NCBI GenBank assembly: GCA_965246925.1
Contig: OZ251994.1
Span: 3,968,001 to 4,032,000, forward strand
Reading direction: 5' to 3'
DNA length: 64,000 nucleotides
Source of the DNA: JANPPS01 sp965246925
GTDB taxonomy: Bacteria; Pseudomonadota; Alphaproteobacteria; Acetobacterales; Acetobacteraceae
Positions 48,962 through 56,950 of the stretch are shown piece after piece. How positions within the stretch are numbered: position 1 is the first letter of the stretch; each line of letters starts with the position of its first letter. The notes under the pieces were generated by a model. The model was not told the DNA's origin. It searched no databases and saw nothing but the letters and a program-made list of their open reading frames with translations. A program made the position numbers and the translations under genes.

Positions 48962-50610
48962 AGCGGTTCATCGCGGCAGCGCTGCTGCTGGCCACCCCTG
49001 CCCTGGCGGCGGGTCCGCTCGAGGCGGGAACGCGGCAAGGGACCAACTGGGTCGCGATCGGCATGTTCGCCGGGTTCGTGCTGCTGACGTTGGCCATTAC
49101 GGCGTGGGCGGCCAGCAAGACCAAGACCACGAGTGATTTCTACTCCGCCGGCGGCGGCATATCCGGCTTCCAGAACGGCATCGCCATCGCCGGTGACTAT
49201 ATGTCGGCCGCGTCGTTCCTGGGTATCTCGGCACTGGTCTATACGTTCGGCTATGACGGGCTGATCTATTCTATTGGCTTCCTGGTGGGCTGGCCCATCA
49301 TCATGTTCCTGATGGCGGAGCCGCTGCGCAACCTCGGGCGGTTCACCTTCGCGGACGTCGTGTCCTACCGGCTGCAGGCGACGCCGATGCGCGCCATGGC
49401 CGCCACCGGCACGCTCGTCACCGTCGCGTTCTACCTGATCGCGCAGATGGTCGGCGCCGGTCAGCTGATCGAGTTGCTGTTCGGCCTAGAATACACCTAC
49501 GCCGTGGTGATCGTGGGCGTGCTGATGATCCTCTACGTCACGTTCGGCGGCATGATCGCCACCACCTGGGTGCAGATCATCAAGGCCATCATGCTGCTCT
49601 CGGGCGCGACGCTGATCTCGGTCCTGGTGCTGGCGCAGTTCAATTTCGACGTGAACGCCTTCCTGTCCAAGGCGATCGAAGTGCACAGCAAGCATAACGC
49701 CATCATGCTGCCGGGGCCCCAGGTCGCGAACCCGATCTCGGCCATCTCGCTCGGCATCGCGCTGATGTTCGGGACCGCCGGCCTACCGCACATCCTGATG
49801 CGCTTCTTCACCGTGCGCAACGCCAAGGAAGCGCGTAAGTCGGTGTTCTGGGCCACGACGTTCATCGGCTATTTCTACCTGCTCACCTTCATCATCGGCT
49901 TCGGCGCGATCGTGCTGGTCAGCACCAACCCCGAGTATCTGGACGCCAAGGGCGGGCTGCTGGGCGGCGGCAACATGCCGGCCATCCATCTGGCGCACGC
50001 GGTGGGCGGCGACCTCATGAAGGGGTTCATCTCCGCCGTGGCGTTTGCGACCATCCTCGCGGTGGTGTCGGGCCTCACCCTCTCGGGCGCCAGCGCCGTC
50101 AGCCATGACCTCTATGCCAGCGTGTTCCGGCTGGGCCGCGTGGCGGACGGGGCGGAGGTGCGGGTGTCCAAGATCACGACGGTGATCCTGGGGATTCTCG
50201 CCATCCTGCTGGGGATCGCGTTCCAGAAGGTGAACGTGGCGTTCATGGTGGGCCTGGCCTTCGCCATCGCCGCCAGCGCCAACTTCCCGGTGCTGCTGCT
50301 GTCGATGCTGTGGCGGGGCCTCACCACCTGGGGTGCGTTCTGTGGCGGGTTCACCGGGCTGGTCGGCGCGGTGGGGCTCACGATCCTGAGCCCGGGCATC
50401 TGGGTTGCCGTGCTGGGCCATCCCGCCGGGTCGGCCTGGTTCCCCTACACGTCACCGGCCATCTTCACGATGCCGGCGGCGTTCTTCGTCTGCTGGCTCG
50501 TGTCCACGCTGGACCGCAGCCGGACGGCGATGCGGGAGCGGGCGATGTTCGAGGCGCAGTATGTCCGGAGCCAAACGGGCATCGGCGCGTCGGGGGCTTC
50601 GGCTCACTGA
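48958..50610 (+). CDS. actP: Cation/acetate symporter
   Basis: The 550-residue sodium:solute symporter has about 13 membrane helices and a signal-like N-terminus. The SSS motif set is visible: DFYSAGGGISGFQNGIAIAG, SAASFLGISALVYTFGYDG, FTFADVVSYRL, and GTAGLPHILMRFFTV, the ActP hallmark. It imports acetate and other short carboxylates with cations. The DUF485 partner precedes it and a strong hairpin at 50654-50682 follows. Acetate uptake fits an acid-producing or acid-using lifestyle. Confidence 0.94.
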   Translation: MKRFIAAALLLATPALAAGPLEAGTRQGTNWVAIGMFAGFVLLTLAITAWAASKTKTTSDFYSAGGGISGFQNGIAIAGDYMSAASFLGISALVYTFGYDGLIYSIGFLVGWPIIMFLMAEPLRNLGRFTFADVVSYRLQATPMRAMAATGTLVTVAFYLIAQMVGAGQLIELLFGLEYTYAVVIVGVLMILYVTFGGMIATTWVQIIKAIMLLSGATLISVLVLAQFNFDVNAFLSKAIEVHSKHNAIMLPGPQVANPISAISLGIALMFGTAGLPHILMRFFTVRNAKEARKSVFWATTFIGYFYLLTFIIGFGAIVLVSTNPEYLDAKGGLLGGGNMPAIHLAHAVGGDLMKGFISAVAFATILAVVSGLTLSGASAVSHDLYASVFRLGRVADGAEVRVSKITTVILGILAILLGIAFQKVNVAFMVGLAFAIAASANFPVLLLSMLWRGLTTWGAFCGGFTGLVGAVGLTILSPGIWVAVLGHPAGSAWFPYTSPAIFTMPAAFFVCWLVSTLDRSRTAMRERAMFEAQYVRSQTGIGASGASAH

Positions 50611-50653
50611 CATCGGCGCACCAGAACTCGCTTATACGTACTGGCCTAAATAC

Positions 50654-50682
50654 CACCGGGGCGCCATGATCGCGCCCCGGTG
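50654..50682 (+). terminator. Strong stem-loop after actP
   Basis: CACCGGGGCGC (50654-50664) pairs perfectly over 11 bases with GCGCCCCGGTG (50672-50682) around a seven-base loop, 43 bases after the actP stop. No T-run follows, as is common in GC-rich genomes. Confidence 0.6.
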
Positions 50683-50748
50683 CGGCCATACCGGGAGCCC
50701 TTATTAGCAGCGTTGGCAATCAAGCCGACGACGCAAGGACCCATCCCG

Positions 50749-51048
50749 ATGTCCATCTCCCGCCTGATGCTTGCCGCCCTCGTTGCGTTCGGCACCCTGG
50801 CCGCCCCGGCCATGGCGCAGCGCTCGCACCACCGCCACCCTGCCGCCCGCGCGCACGTGCAGAAGGTTGCGGCGACCGATACGGCCACGGCCACCAAGCC
50901 CGCGACCGCAACTGTCACGACGCCGTCAACCAGCAGCGCGGTGCCGGCCGCGCCGCAGGCGAGCATGGCCGCCAAGACGCCCACCCTGCCGAGCACGGCG
51001 CTGCCCGGCGTGAAGGCCACCCCGGCCATGCCGGCCGCTAAGCTGTAG
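50749..51048 (+). CDS. Small exported Ala/Thr/Pro-rich protein
   Basis: The 99-residue product has a signal peptide (MSISRLMLAALVAFGTLAAP then AMAQ) and a low-complexity mature part rich in Ala, Thr, Pro and Lys, with HHRHPAARAHV at the start. No family was recognised; such peptides are common in the periplasm of alphaproteobacteria. The start at 50749 follows AAGGA. Low complexity and lack of context leave the function open. Confidence 0.62.
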   Translation: MSISRLMLAALVAFGTLAAPAMAQRSHHRHPAARAHVQKVAATDTATATKPATATVTTPSTSSAVPAAPQASMAAKTPTLPSTALPGVKATPAMPAAKL

Positions 51049-51058
51049 AACGGAGCAT

Positions 51059-51116
51059 CCGTAGCGCGGAGAGACCAGCCCGCGTTCGAGTGGCGGGCTG
51101 CAGCCCGCGCTACGGA
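51059..51116. repeat. GC-rich palindromic repeat between convergent genes
   Basis: CCGTAGCGCG (51059-51068) pairs with CGCGCTACGG (51107-51116), and inside lies GCGGGCTGCAGCCCGC (51093-51108). The sequence resembles the widespread GTAGCGCGGGCTGCAGCCCGC intergenic element and could terminate transcription from both sides. Confidence 0.6.
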
Positions 51117-51119
51117 GGG

Positions 51120-51539
51120 CTACTGCACCCGGGCGATCTGGCCGCGAATTTCGCCGCCGGGGTTGGCCGCGGTGTGTACGTTGGTGTAGGTTTTGCCGTT
51201 CACCAGCGCGTCCTGCTGCGCCTCCGTCAGCGTGATCATGCCTGCTGCACCGGACGCGGCGCTTGGAAACGGGACCAGGACGCCGGCATTGGTGCCGGGG
51301 GCGGCGGGGCCGTGGATGTGTGCGGCCGTGCCGGGGCCGGTCAGGCCGGTATAGGTGAGGGTATAATTGAAGGCGTGCGTGTCCGGATACAGCGTCGCGG
51401 CCATCGTGCCGGTGCCGGCGGACGATGTGGGCGGGACTTCTTGCGTGCCCGCAAGCGACGCCTGGAACTTCATCGGCGCGTCGCAGGCGGATAAGCCGAG
51501 CACCAGGCTGAGTAGCACCGCTTTATTGTAAGTCACCAT
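51120..51539 (-). CDS. CHRD-domain lipoprotein
   Basis: The 139-residue protein has a lipobox LSAC (LLSLVLGLSACDAP) and a CHRD domain: LAGTQEVPPTSSAGTG, YTLTYTGLTGPGTAAHIHGP and NVHTAANPGGEIRGQI. Bacterial CHRD proteins are periplasmic or surface beta-sandwiches; they are found near oxidative or metal-related genes but have no fixed role. The start at 51539 follows AGGGAGGC. It is divergent from the GNAT gene. Confidence 0.88.
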   Translation of the reverse strand: MVTYNKAVLLSLVLGLSACDAPMKFQASLAGTQEVPPTSSAGTGTMAATLYPDTHAFNYTLTYTGLTGPGTAAHIHGPAAPGTNAGVLVPFPSAASGAAGMITLTEAQQDALVNGKTYTNVHTAANPGGEIRGQIARVQ

Positions 51540-51624
51540 TGCCTCCCTCGCGTGATCGCGGCGGCCAGCATGGGACACCGGCGCGGGAATTGACAGCCCG
51601 GCGCTAGGCCCGCATCGGTTCTTG

Positions 51625-52314
51625 ATGATCTCGAACCCGCTTGGCCCCTTGGTCGATTCCACCCCCCGCCCGCTGCCGGCCCGTATGGCCTACCGCGGCC
51701 AGCACGTGGTGCTGGAGCCGCTGCATCGCCGGCACGCGCCGGAGCTGTGGACCGCCGGGCAGGGTGCGGCGGAGTCGTGGGACTATCTCGGCTATGGCCC
51801 GTTCGCTTCCGAGGACGCGCTGGCAGCGTTCGTCGCGGAGTTTGCGGCCAACCACGACCCGATGGCGTGGGCGGTGCGCCCGGTGAGTACCGGGGTGATA
51901 TCGGGCTGGCTGACGCTTATGGAGATTCAGCCCAAGAATGCAGCCATCGAGCTCGGCCATATCTGGTTCGGCCCCAAGCTGCAGCGGACGCGGGCGGCGA
52001 CGGAAGCCATGTTCTTGCTGTTGAAACTGGCTGCCGACGATTTGGGGTATCGCCGGCTGGTTTGGAAGTGCAACGCGCTGAACGCGCCCAGCATCCGTGC
52101 GGCACACCGGCTGGGCTTCGTGGCGGAGGGCGTGTTGCGGGGCGCCGCAATCGTAAAAGGGCGGCGGCGGGATACGGCGATGTTCAGTATGCAGGCGGAG
52201 GAGTGGCCGGGGCGGCGCGATGCGTTGCAGGCCTGGTTGGCGCCGGAGAATTTCGCCCCGGACGGCACTGCCCGGCGCGGGTTGGCGGAGCTACGGGCGC
52301 AGCTCGAACGGTGA
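51625..52314 (+). CDS. GNAT family N-acetyltransferase (RimJ/RimL type)
   Basis: The 229-residue protein begins in a typical RimL manner (GQHVVLEPLHRRHAPELW) and has ELGHIWFGPKLQRTRAATEA (acetyl-CoA strand and loop), YRRLVWKCNALNAPSIRAAH and RLGFVAEGVLRGA, the last two motifs of RimJ/L proteins. It acetylates an amine, often of a ribosomal protein, a peptide or a small molecule. ATG at 51625 was preferred to TTG at 51622. Substrate unknown. Confidence 0.88.
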   Translation: MISNPLGPLVDSTPRPLPARMAYRGQHVVLEPLHRRHAPELWTAGQGAAESWDYLGYGPFASEDALAAFVAEFAANHDPMAWAVRPVSTGVISGWLTLMEIQPKNAAIELGHIWFGPKLQRTRAATEAMFLLLKLAADDLGYRRLVWKCNALNAPSIRAAHRLGFVAEGVLRGAAIVKGRRRDTAMFSMQAEEWPGRRDALQAWLAPENFAPDGTARRGLAELRAQLER

Positions 52315-52353
52315 CAACGCCGTTTCGAATCCCGGGCTGACCGGCGGCGTAGT

Positions 52354-52377
52354 GGTGGAATGCAAGCGCATTCCACC
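52354..52377. repeat. Perfect palindromic repeat between convergent genes
   Basis: GGTGGAATGC (52354-52363) and GCATTCCACC (52368-52377) are perfect arms around AAGC. It lies between the GNAT and the 52395 gene. Related copies are at 53612-53637 and, degenerate, at 29311-29373. It can serve as a bidirectional terminator. Confidence 0.65.
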
Positions 52378-52394
52378 CAGCGCAATTGCCGGTT

Positions 52395-52991
52395 TTACAT
52401 CGGCGGTGTGAGGCCGTCTTTGCCGACGTTGACGCGGTTCGCGGTGAGGGTGCCGTCGGCGGCTTTTTGGGCGCCGATGAAGACGTGGGCACCGGGCACG
52501 AGCATGGCTTGTGTGCCCGGCTCGAACGTCACGACCGGGGCGTCTGGCGGCACGGTCATTTCCAGCTTCTCGCCCTTGGCCACCAGCGTCAGCACGCGGC
52601 CGGTGCCGCCGGTGACCTCGCTTTCCACGGTGGCGTTGGTCATGGTGCTCTCGGGCTTCAGGTCCCAGGGGTAGTGCCCCTCACCGCTGCCGCGGGCGGC
52701 TTCGGGGAAGATCAGCACTTCGAGCGCGCGGAGGTGATCGCGGGGGCCGGTCGCGGCGGCGCCGATGAAGCTGCCGGGCTTGGCATCGGCCAAAGATGCG
52801 GGCACGACGGCGGAAACGGTGTAGGCCGGGGCCAGATGCACCGGGATGATGTCGCCGTCCCGCCCGTCGATCACGAGCGTATCGCCTTCGATCTTCTGCA
52901 CGGTGCCGCGAACACGGGTCGGCACGGTCTGTGCCCAGGCGGGGGCGGCGAGCACTGTTAGAGCAACAAGCACGGTGATGTGACGGGGCAT
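52395..52991 (-). CDS. Exported protein of unknown function (beta-rich, 198 residues)
   Basis: The protein has a signal peptide (MPRHITVLVALTVLAAPAWA) and a beta-rich body: RVRGTVQKIEGDTLVIDGRD, IPVHLAPAYTVSAVVPASLA, KPGSFIGAAATG and a distinctive IFPEAARGSGEGHYPWDLKP. It matches a family that occurs widely in Rhizobiales and Rhodospirillales and is sometimes misnamed a metal ABC permease, yet it has no membrane helix beyond the signal. It repeats an OB-like VRGTVxxIxGDT unit. The job is unknown; a metal or anion binder is possible. Confidence 0.72.
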   Translation of the reverse strand: MPRHITVLVALTVLAAPAWAQTVPTRVRGTVQKIEGDTLVIDGRDGDIIPVHLAPAYTVSAVVPASLADAKPGSFIGAAATGPRDHLRALEVLIFPEAARGSGEGHYPWDLKPESTMTNATVESEVTGGTGRVLTLVAKGEKLEMTVPPDAPVVTFEPGTQAMLVPGAHVFIGAQKAADGTLTANRVNVGKDGLTPPM

Positions 52992-53082
52992 GAGGCATCC
53001 TTTGCGGTGTCCGCGGGTTTTGACCCGGCGCGGCCATCACGTCCAGTGATGCCGACCCCTCATCCCCATCTTGGAGACCAGA

Positions 53083-53571
53083 ATGAACCGTTTTGCCATG
53101 ACTGCCGCCGCCTTGTTGATCAGTGCTACCGCGCACGCGCAGGTCAGCGCGGGCGACCGCGAATATCTGGCCAAGGAGGCGCAGGGCGGCCTGTATGAAT
53201 CTCAGCTCGCGACCATCGCGCAGGAACGGTCGGAGCGGGCCGACATCAAGGCCTATGCCGCCCGGATCCTGGCGGACCACGTCGTTTACAATCAAGCGCT
53301 GCAGGAGCTTGCGGCGGCCAAGGGTGTGACGCTGCCGACGGAGCTCACGGCGGAGAACCGCAGCAAGGCGACGGTGCTGTTCAACCAGACCCGCAGCGTG
53401 TCAGACGCGAATTTCGTCGATGAGGCACTCCGGATCAACAACGAGGACCGGCATGACGCAGAACTCGAGAGCGGGCGGACGCAGGATCCCGATATCAAGG
53501 CTTTCTTGCAGAAGTTTTCGGCCATGGATGCCGAGCATGAGCGGATGGCGCTGGAATTGAAGGCTAAGTAG
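53083..53571 (+). CDS. DUF4142 periplasmic protein
   Basis: The 162-residue protein has a signal peptide (MNRFAMTAAALLISATAHA) and a DUF4142 helical body: DREYLAKEAQGGLYESQLAT, RSERADIKAYAARILADH and FVDEALRINNEDRHDAELES. The fold is ferritin-like four-helix. Members are exported and often associated with stress. The start at 53083 follows GGAGA. Its stop is 81 bases before the livF end in convergent orientation. Confidence 0.87.
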   Translation: MNRFAMTAAALLISATAHAQVSAGDREYLAKEAQGGLYESQLATIAQERSERADIKAYAARILADHVVYNQALQELAAAKGVTLPTELTAENRSKATVLFNQTRSVSDANFVDEALRINNEDRHDAELESGRTQDPDIKAFLQKFSAMDAEHERMALELKAK

Positions 53572-53585
53572 GGCCTTGTAGGTTA

Positions 53586-53637
53586 GAACGCGAGGCGTTC
53601 CATCCTGGGTAGGGTGGAATGCGCTTGGCAATCCACC
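53586..53637. repeat. Composite palindromic repeat between convergent genes
   Basis: GAACGC-GAG-GCGTTC (53586-53600) is a small perfect stem. It is followed by GGGTGGAATGCGCTTGGCAATCCACC (53612-53637), a one-mismatch relative of the palindrome at 52354. It separates DUF4142 from livF and may terminate both. Confidence 0.55.
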
Positions 53638-53652
53638 AGTGCGCGAAAGGCC

Positions 53653-54354
53653 TCACACCGCCAAGTACGCCTCTCGCGCCGCGCCGTCCTCGAGAAGGTC
53701 GGCCATGGCGCCGAACCAGGCTACGCGGCCGCGCTCGACCACGACGGCGTGGTCGGCCACGCGGGAGGCGAAATGAAGGTTTTGTTCGGCCAGAAGCACC
53801 GTTATGCCCTCCTGCCGCATCATGCGGATGGATTGGGCCATTTGCTCCACGATGACGGGCGCCAGACCCTCGCTAGGTTCGTCTAGAAGGATCAGGCGTG
53901 GGTTGCCCATCAGGGTACGGGCGATGGTCAGCATTTGTTGCTCGCCGCCGCTGATGCGTCCGCCGGGACGGTGGCGATGCTGGGCGAGGTTGGGAAACAA
54001 TGTGAACAGCCGCTCCGGGGTCCAGCCGGGGCCGGACCAGGACGGGCGGCGGCCGACTTCAAGGTTCTCGAGCACCGTGAGGTCGGCGAAGATGCGTCGA
54101 TTTTCCGGCACGTAGCCGATACCGGCCTGGGCGATCTTGTGCACCTCTTGCCCGACCAGGCTTACGCCTTCGAACTGCACGATCCCATGCGGGCGCACGA
54201 TGCCCATAAGGGTTTTCAGGATCGTGCTCTTGCCGGCGCCGTTCCGCCCCAGCAGCACCAGGACGTCCCCGTGCGCCACGTCGAAGCCGACGTTGAACAG
54301 CGCTTGGGCGCGTCCGTAGAATGCGCATAGGCCGGCCACGTCCAGCATGGACAT
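53653..54354 (-). CDS. livF: Liv-type ABC transporter ATP-binding protein (LivF)
   Basis: The 233-residue ATPase has Walker A GRNGAGKST, signature RISGGEQQMLTIARTLMG and Walker B LILLDEPSEGLAP, the LivF form with its typical SEGLAP. It energises uptake of branched-chain or related amino acids or amides. It is the last gene of the operon livK-livHM-livG-livF, with TGATG coupling to livG at 54354. Length and motifs are complete. Confidence 0.92.
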   Translation of the reverse strand: MSMLDVAGLCAFYGRAQALFNVGFDVAHGDVLVLLGRNGAGKSTILKTLMGIVRPHGIVQFEGVSLVGQEVHKIAQAGIGYVPENRRIFADLTVLENLEVGRRPSWSGPGWTPERLFTLFPNLAQHRHRPGGRISGGEQQMLTIARTLMGNPRLILLDEPSEGLAPVIVEQMAQSIRMMRQEGITVLLAEQNLHFASRVADHAVVVERGRVAWFGAMADLLEDGAAREAYLAV

Positions 54355-55112
54355 CAATGGCCCCCGCTGGTGGCGCCGGTGCCCAGATACAGCTCGCGAA
54401 CGCGGGCGTCGGCCCGGATGTGCTGCGGGTGCCCCTGCGCCACGATCTCCCCCCGGTTCATGACGATGATACGGTCGGAGACGCCGAACACCACGTCCAT
54501 GTCGTGTTCGGTAAACAGCACCGCCAGGCCTTGTACGCTGACGAGCCGGCGGACCAGTTGCATCAGCGCCGTCCGTTCGGGTCCGGCCATGCCGGCCGTG
54601 GGCTCGTCCATCAGGAGCAGGCGGGGACGGTGGGCGAGAGCCATGGCCAGCTCGAGACGTTTCAGGTCACCATAGGACAGCACGGCCGCGCCACGCTGGG
54701 CTTGGTCGGCAAGGCCCACCTGGGCCAGCGCCGCGCGGGCCGCACCCTCGTACTGGAAGCGCGCCGGGCGCCAGGGCTGCCAAAGACCGCGCGTCAGTGC
54801 GAGGAGGGCCATTTGCACGTTCTCGAGCACGGTCATGCTGGCGAACACCGCGGCCACCTGGAATGTGCGCCCGACGCCCAGGCGGCAGATGCGGCGGGGG
54901 CTGAGGCCGGTGATGATTTTTTGACCTAGCAAGGCCACTCCAAGAGTCGGGCGAAGTTGCCCGCCGATCATGTTGAAGCACGTGCTCTTACCCGCGCCGT
55001 TCGGGCCGATGAGCGCCAGCATCTCGCCGCGCGCCAGGCTGAAGGACACGTTGTGCACCGCGCGCACGCCGGCGAAGCTGCGCCCCAGCGCCTGCACCTC
55101 CAGCACGGTCAT
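54354..55112 (-). CDS. livG: Liv-type ABC transporter ATP-binding protein (LivG)
   Basis: The 252-residue ATPase opens LEVQALGRSFAGVRAVHNVS with Walker A GPNGAGKST and CFNMIGG, the LivG signature. The signature helix is LSYGDLKRLELAMAL (LSYGxxR instead of LSGGQ, normal for LivG) and Walker B LLLMDEPTAGM. Its ATG overlaps the fused permease stop (ATGA) and its stop overlaps livF. The C-terminus RELYLGTG is the usual LivG end. Confidence 0.92.
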   Translation of the reverse strand: MTVLEVQALGRSFAGVRAVHNVSFSLARGEMLALIGPNGAGKSTCFNMIGGQLRPTLGVALLGQKIITGLSPRRICRLGVGRTFQVAAVFASMTVLENVQMALLALTRGLWQPWRPARFQYEGAARAALAQVGLADQAQRGAAVLSYGDLKRLELAMALAHRPRLLLMDEPTAGMAGPERTALMQLVRRLVSVQGLAVLFTEHDMDVVFGVSDRIIVMNRGEIVAQGHPQHIRADARVRELYLGTGATSGGH

Positions 55113-56944
55113 GCCCGGCGCCGGTCCCACGCCCGCTGCATGGCACCGCCGATGCCCTCGGGAAACAGCAGCACCAGGGCCACGATCACGGCGCCGAGCG
55201 CGAACCGCCACTGATCCGTGGCACGCAGCAATCCGTCGTATAGCCCGGTATAGGCCAGCGCGCCGATGATGGGGCCCGACACCGTCTGCACCCCGCCCAG
55301 CAACACCATCACCAGCGCATCGACCGAGCGCGGGATGCCGGCATAGGCGGGGAACACGCTGCCCTTGGCGAACGCATACAGTCCCCCCGCCAGCCCCGCG
55401 AACCCGCCCGCCAGCCCGAACGCCAGCAGCCGCAGCAGCCACACCGGCAACCCCACCGCCTCCGCCCGCAACGCGCTGTCCCGCGCGGCGCGGATGCCGT
55501 AGCCGAGCGGGGCGTAGATCAACCGGCGCAGCAGCGTAAGCCCGCCCAGGCACACCGCGAGCGTCAGCCAATAATACCCGGCCGGCGCCCGCAGCCAGCC
55601 GCCGGGCCACAGCCCGAGGATGCCGTTATCCCCCCCGGTCCAGCCGACCGACTGGAACGCCACCGCCCAGATGATCTGCGCAAACGCCAGCGTCAGCATC
55701 GCCAGCGTCACGCCCGACAGCCGCACCACCACGAGCCCGAACAGCAGCGCCGCCGCCAGCGCCACCACCGGTGCGGCCAGCAGCGCGAGCCCGGACGGCA
55801 CCCCGGCGTCCCGCACCAGCAGCGCCGCAGTATAGGCGCCGACGCCGAACCAGGCGGCGTGCCCGAAGCTCGGCATCCCCCCCGGCCCCATCATGAGATG
55901 GAGGCTCGCGGCGAACAGCACGGCAATGCAGGCCTCCGTGCCCACCGCCAGCGCATACGGCCCGGCAAACAGCGGTAGCAGCAACGCCAGCACCACCCCG
56001 GCGCCGGCCACCCAGCGCAGCACCGGCGCCGCGGGGCGAAGCGCGGTGACGGTGCCGGTCATGGCCCGCGCCTCCGTCTGCGGCCGGCCCAGCAAGCCAT
56101 GCGGGCGCAGCACTAGCACCACGGCCATGATGGCGAACACCAGCACCAGCGTCGCCTCCGGCACCAGCGCCACGCCGAACGCCTGCAGTTGCGCGATCAG
56201 CAACGCCGCGACATAGGCCCCGGCGATGCTGCCGAGCCCGCCCACCACCACCACCACGAACGCGTCCGTGATGACGGAAAGGTCGATCCCCGGATTGGCC
56301 GAGGCGGATGGGAGCGCCAGCGCCCCCCCGAGGCCCGCGAGCCCCGCGCCCAGCGCGAACACGGCCGTGAACAGCCAGCGCTGATCCACGCCCAGCGCCG
56401 CCACCATCTCCCGATCCAACGTTGCGGCCCGCACCAGCGTGCCCCAGCGCGTGCGATTGAACAGCAGCCATAGCCCGCCCAGCACCGTCGGCCCGGCCGC
56501 GATCAGCAGCAGGTCATAGACCGGAAACCGCCCGTCCCCGAGCGGAATGGTGCTGCGCAGCCACGGCGCCCGCGGCAACGCAAGGTCGGCCGGGCCCCAG
56601 AGGCGCAGCACCACGTCCTCGATCATCAGCACCACGCCGAACGTGGCCAGCAGCTGGAACAGCTCCGGCGCCCGGTAGATGCGGCGGAGCAGCACGACCT
56701 CCAGCACCGCGCCGAGCGCCGCCACGACGCAAGCCGTGAGCAGCAGGCCGAAGACGAAGGACGCCGGGTCCCGCGGCAGGCGGGTGAGGATGGACCAGCC
56801 GATATAGGCGCCCAGCATGCACAAGCTGCCGTGCGAGAAGTTCACCACCCGGGTCACGCCGAAGATGACGGTGAGCCCGGCCGCTACCAGGAACAGGGCG
56901 GAGGCGCCGGACAGCCCGGTCAGAAAGGTGGCCAGAACGTCCAA
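55109..56944 (-). CDS. livHM: Fused Liv permease (LivH + LivM in one chain)
   Basis: The 611-residue protein joins two permeases that are usually separate. Residues 1-290 are LivH-like (VIFGVTRVVNFSHGSLCMLG, EMVAALGVDQRWLF) and about 310-605 LivM-like (LHLMMGPGGMPSFGHAAWFG, ARDSALRAEAVGLPVW). The joining segment is about 20 residues (GRPQTEARAMTGTVTALRPA). Both halves have their membrane helices and EAA-like loops, so the fusion is complete rather than a remnant. It forms the channel with LivG and LivF. It starts 6 bases after the binding-protein gene. Confidence 0.88.
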   Translation of the reverse strand: MDVLATFLTGLSGASALFLVAAGLTVIFGVTRVVNFSHGSLCMLGAYIGWSILTRLPRDPASFVFGLLLTACVVAALGAVLEVVLLRRIYRAPELFQLLATFGVVLMIEDVVLRLWGPADLALPRAPWLRSTIPLGDGRFPVYDLLLIAAGPTVLGGLWLLFNRTRWGTLVRAATLDREMVAALGVDQRWLFTAVFALGAGLAGLGGALALPSASANPGIDLSVITDAFVVVVVGGLGSIAGAYVAALLIAQLQAFGVALVPEATLVLVFAIMAVVLVLRPHGLLGRPQTEARAMTGTVTALRPAAPVLRWVAGAGVVLALLLPLFAGPYALAVGTEACIAVLFAASLHLMMGPGGMPSFGHAAWFGVGAYTAALLVRDAGVPSGLALLAAPVVALAAALLFGLVVVRLSGVTLAMLTLAFAQIIWAVAFQSVGWTGGDNGILGLWPGGWLRAPAGYYWLTLAVCLGGLTLLRRLIYAPLGYGIRAARDSALRAEAVGLPVWLLRLLAFGLAGGFAGLAGGLYAFAKGSVFPAYAGIPRSVDALVMVLLGGVQTVSGPIIGALAYTGLYDGLLRATDQWRFALGAVIVALVLLFPEGIGGAMQRAWDRRRA

Positions 56945-56950
56945 GACGGG

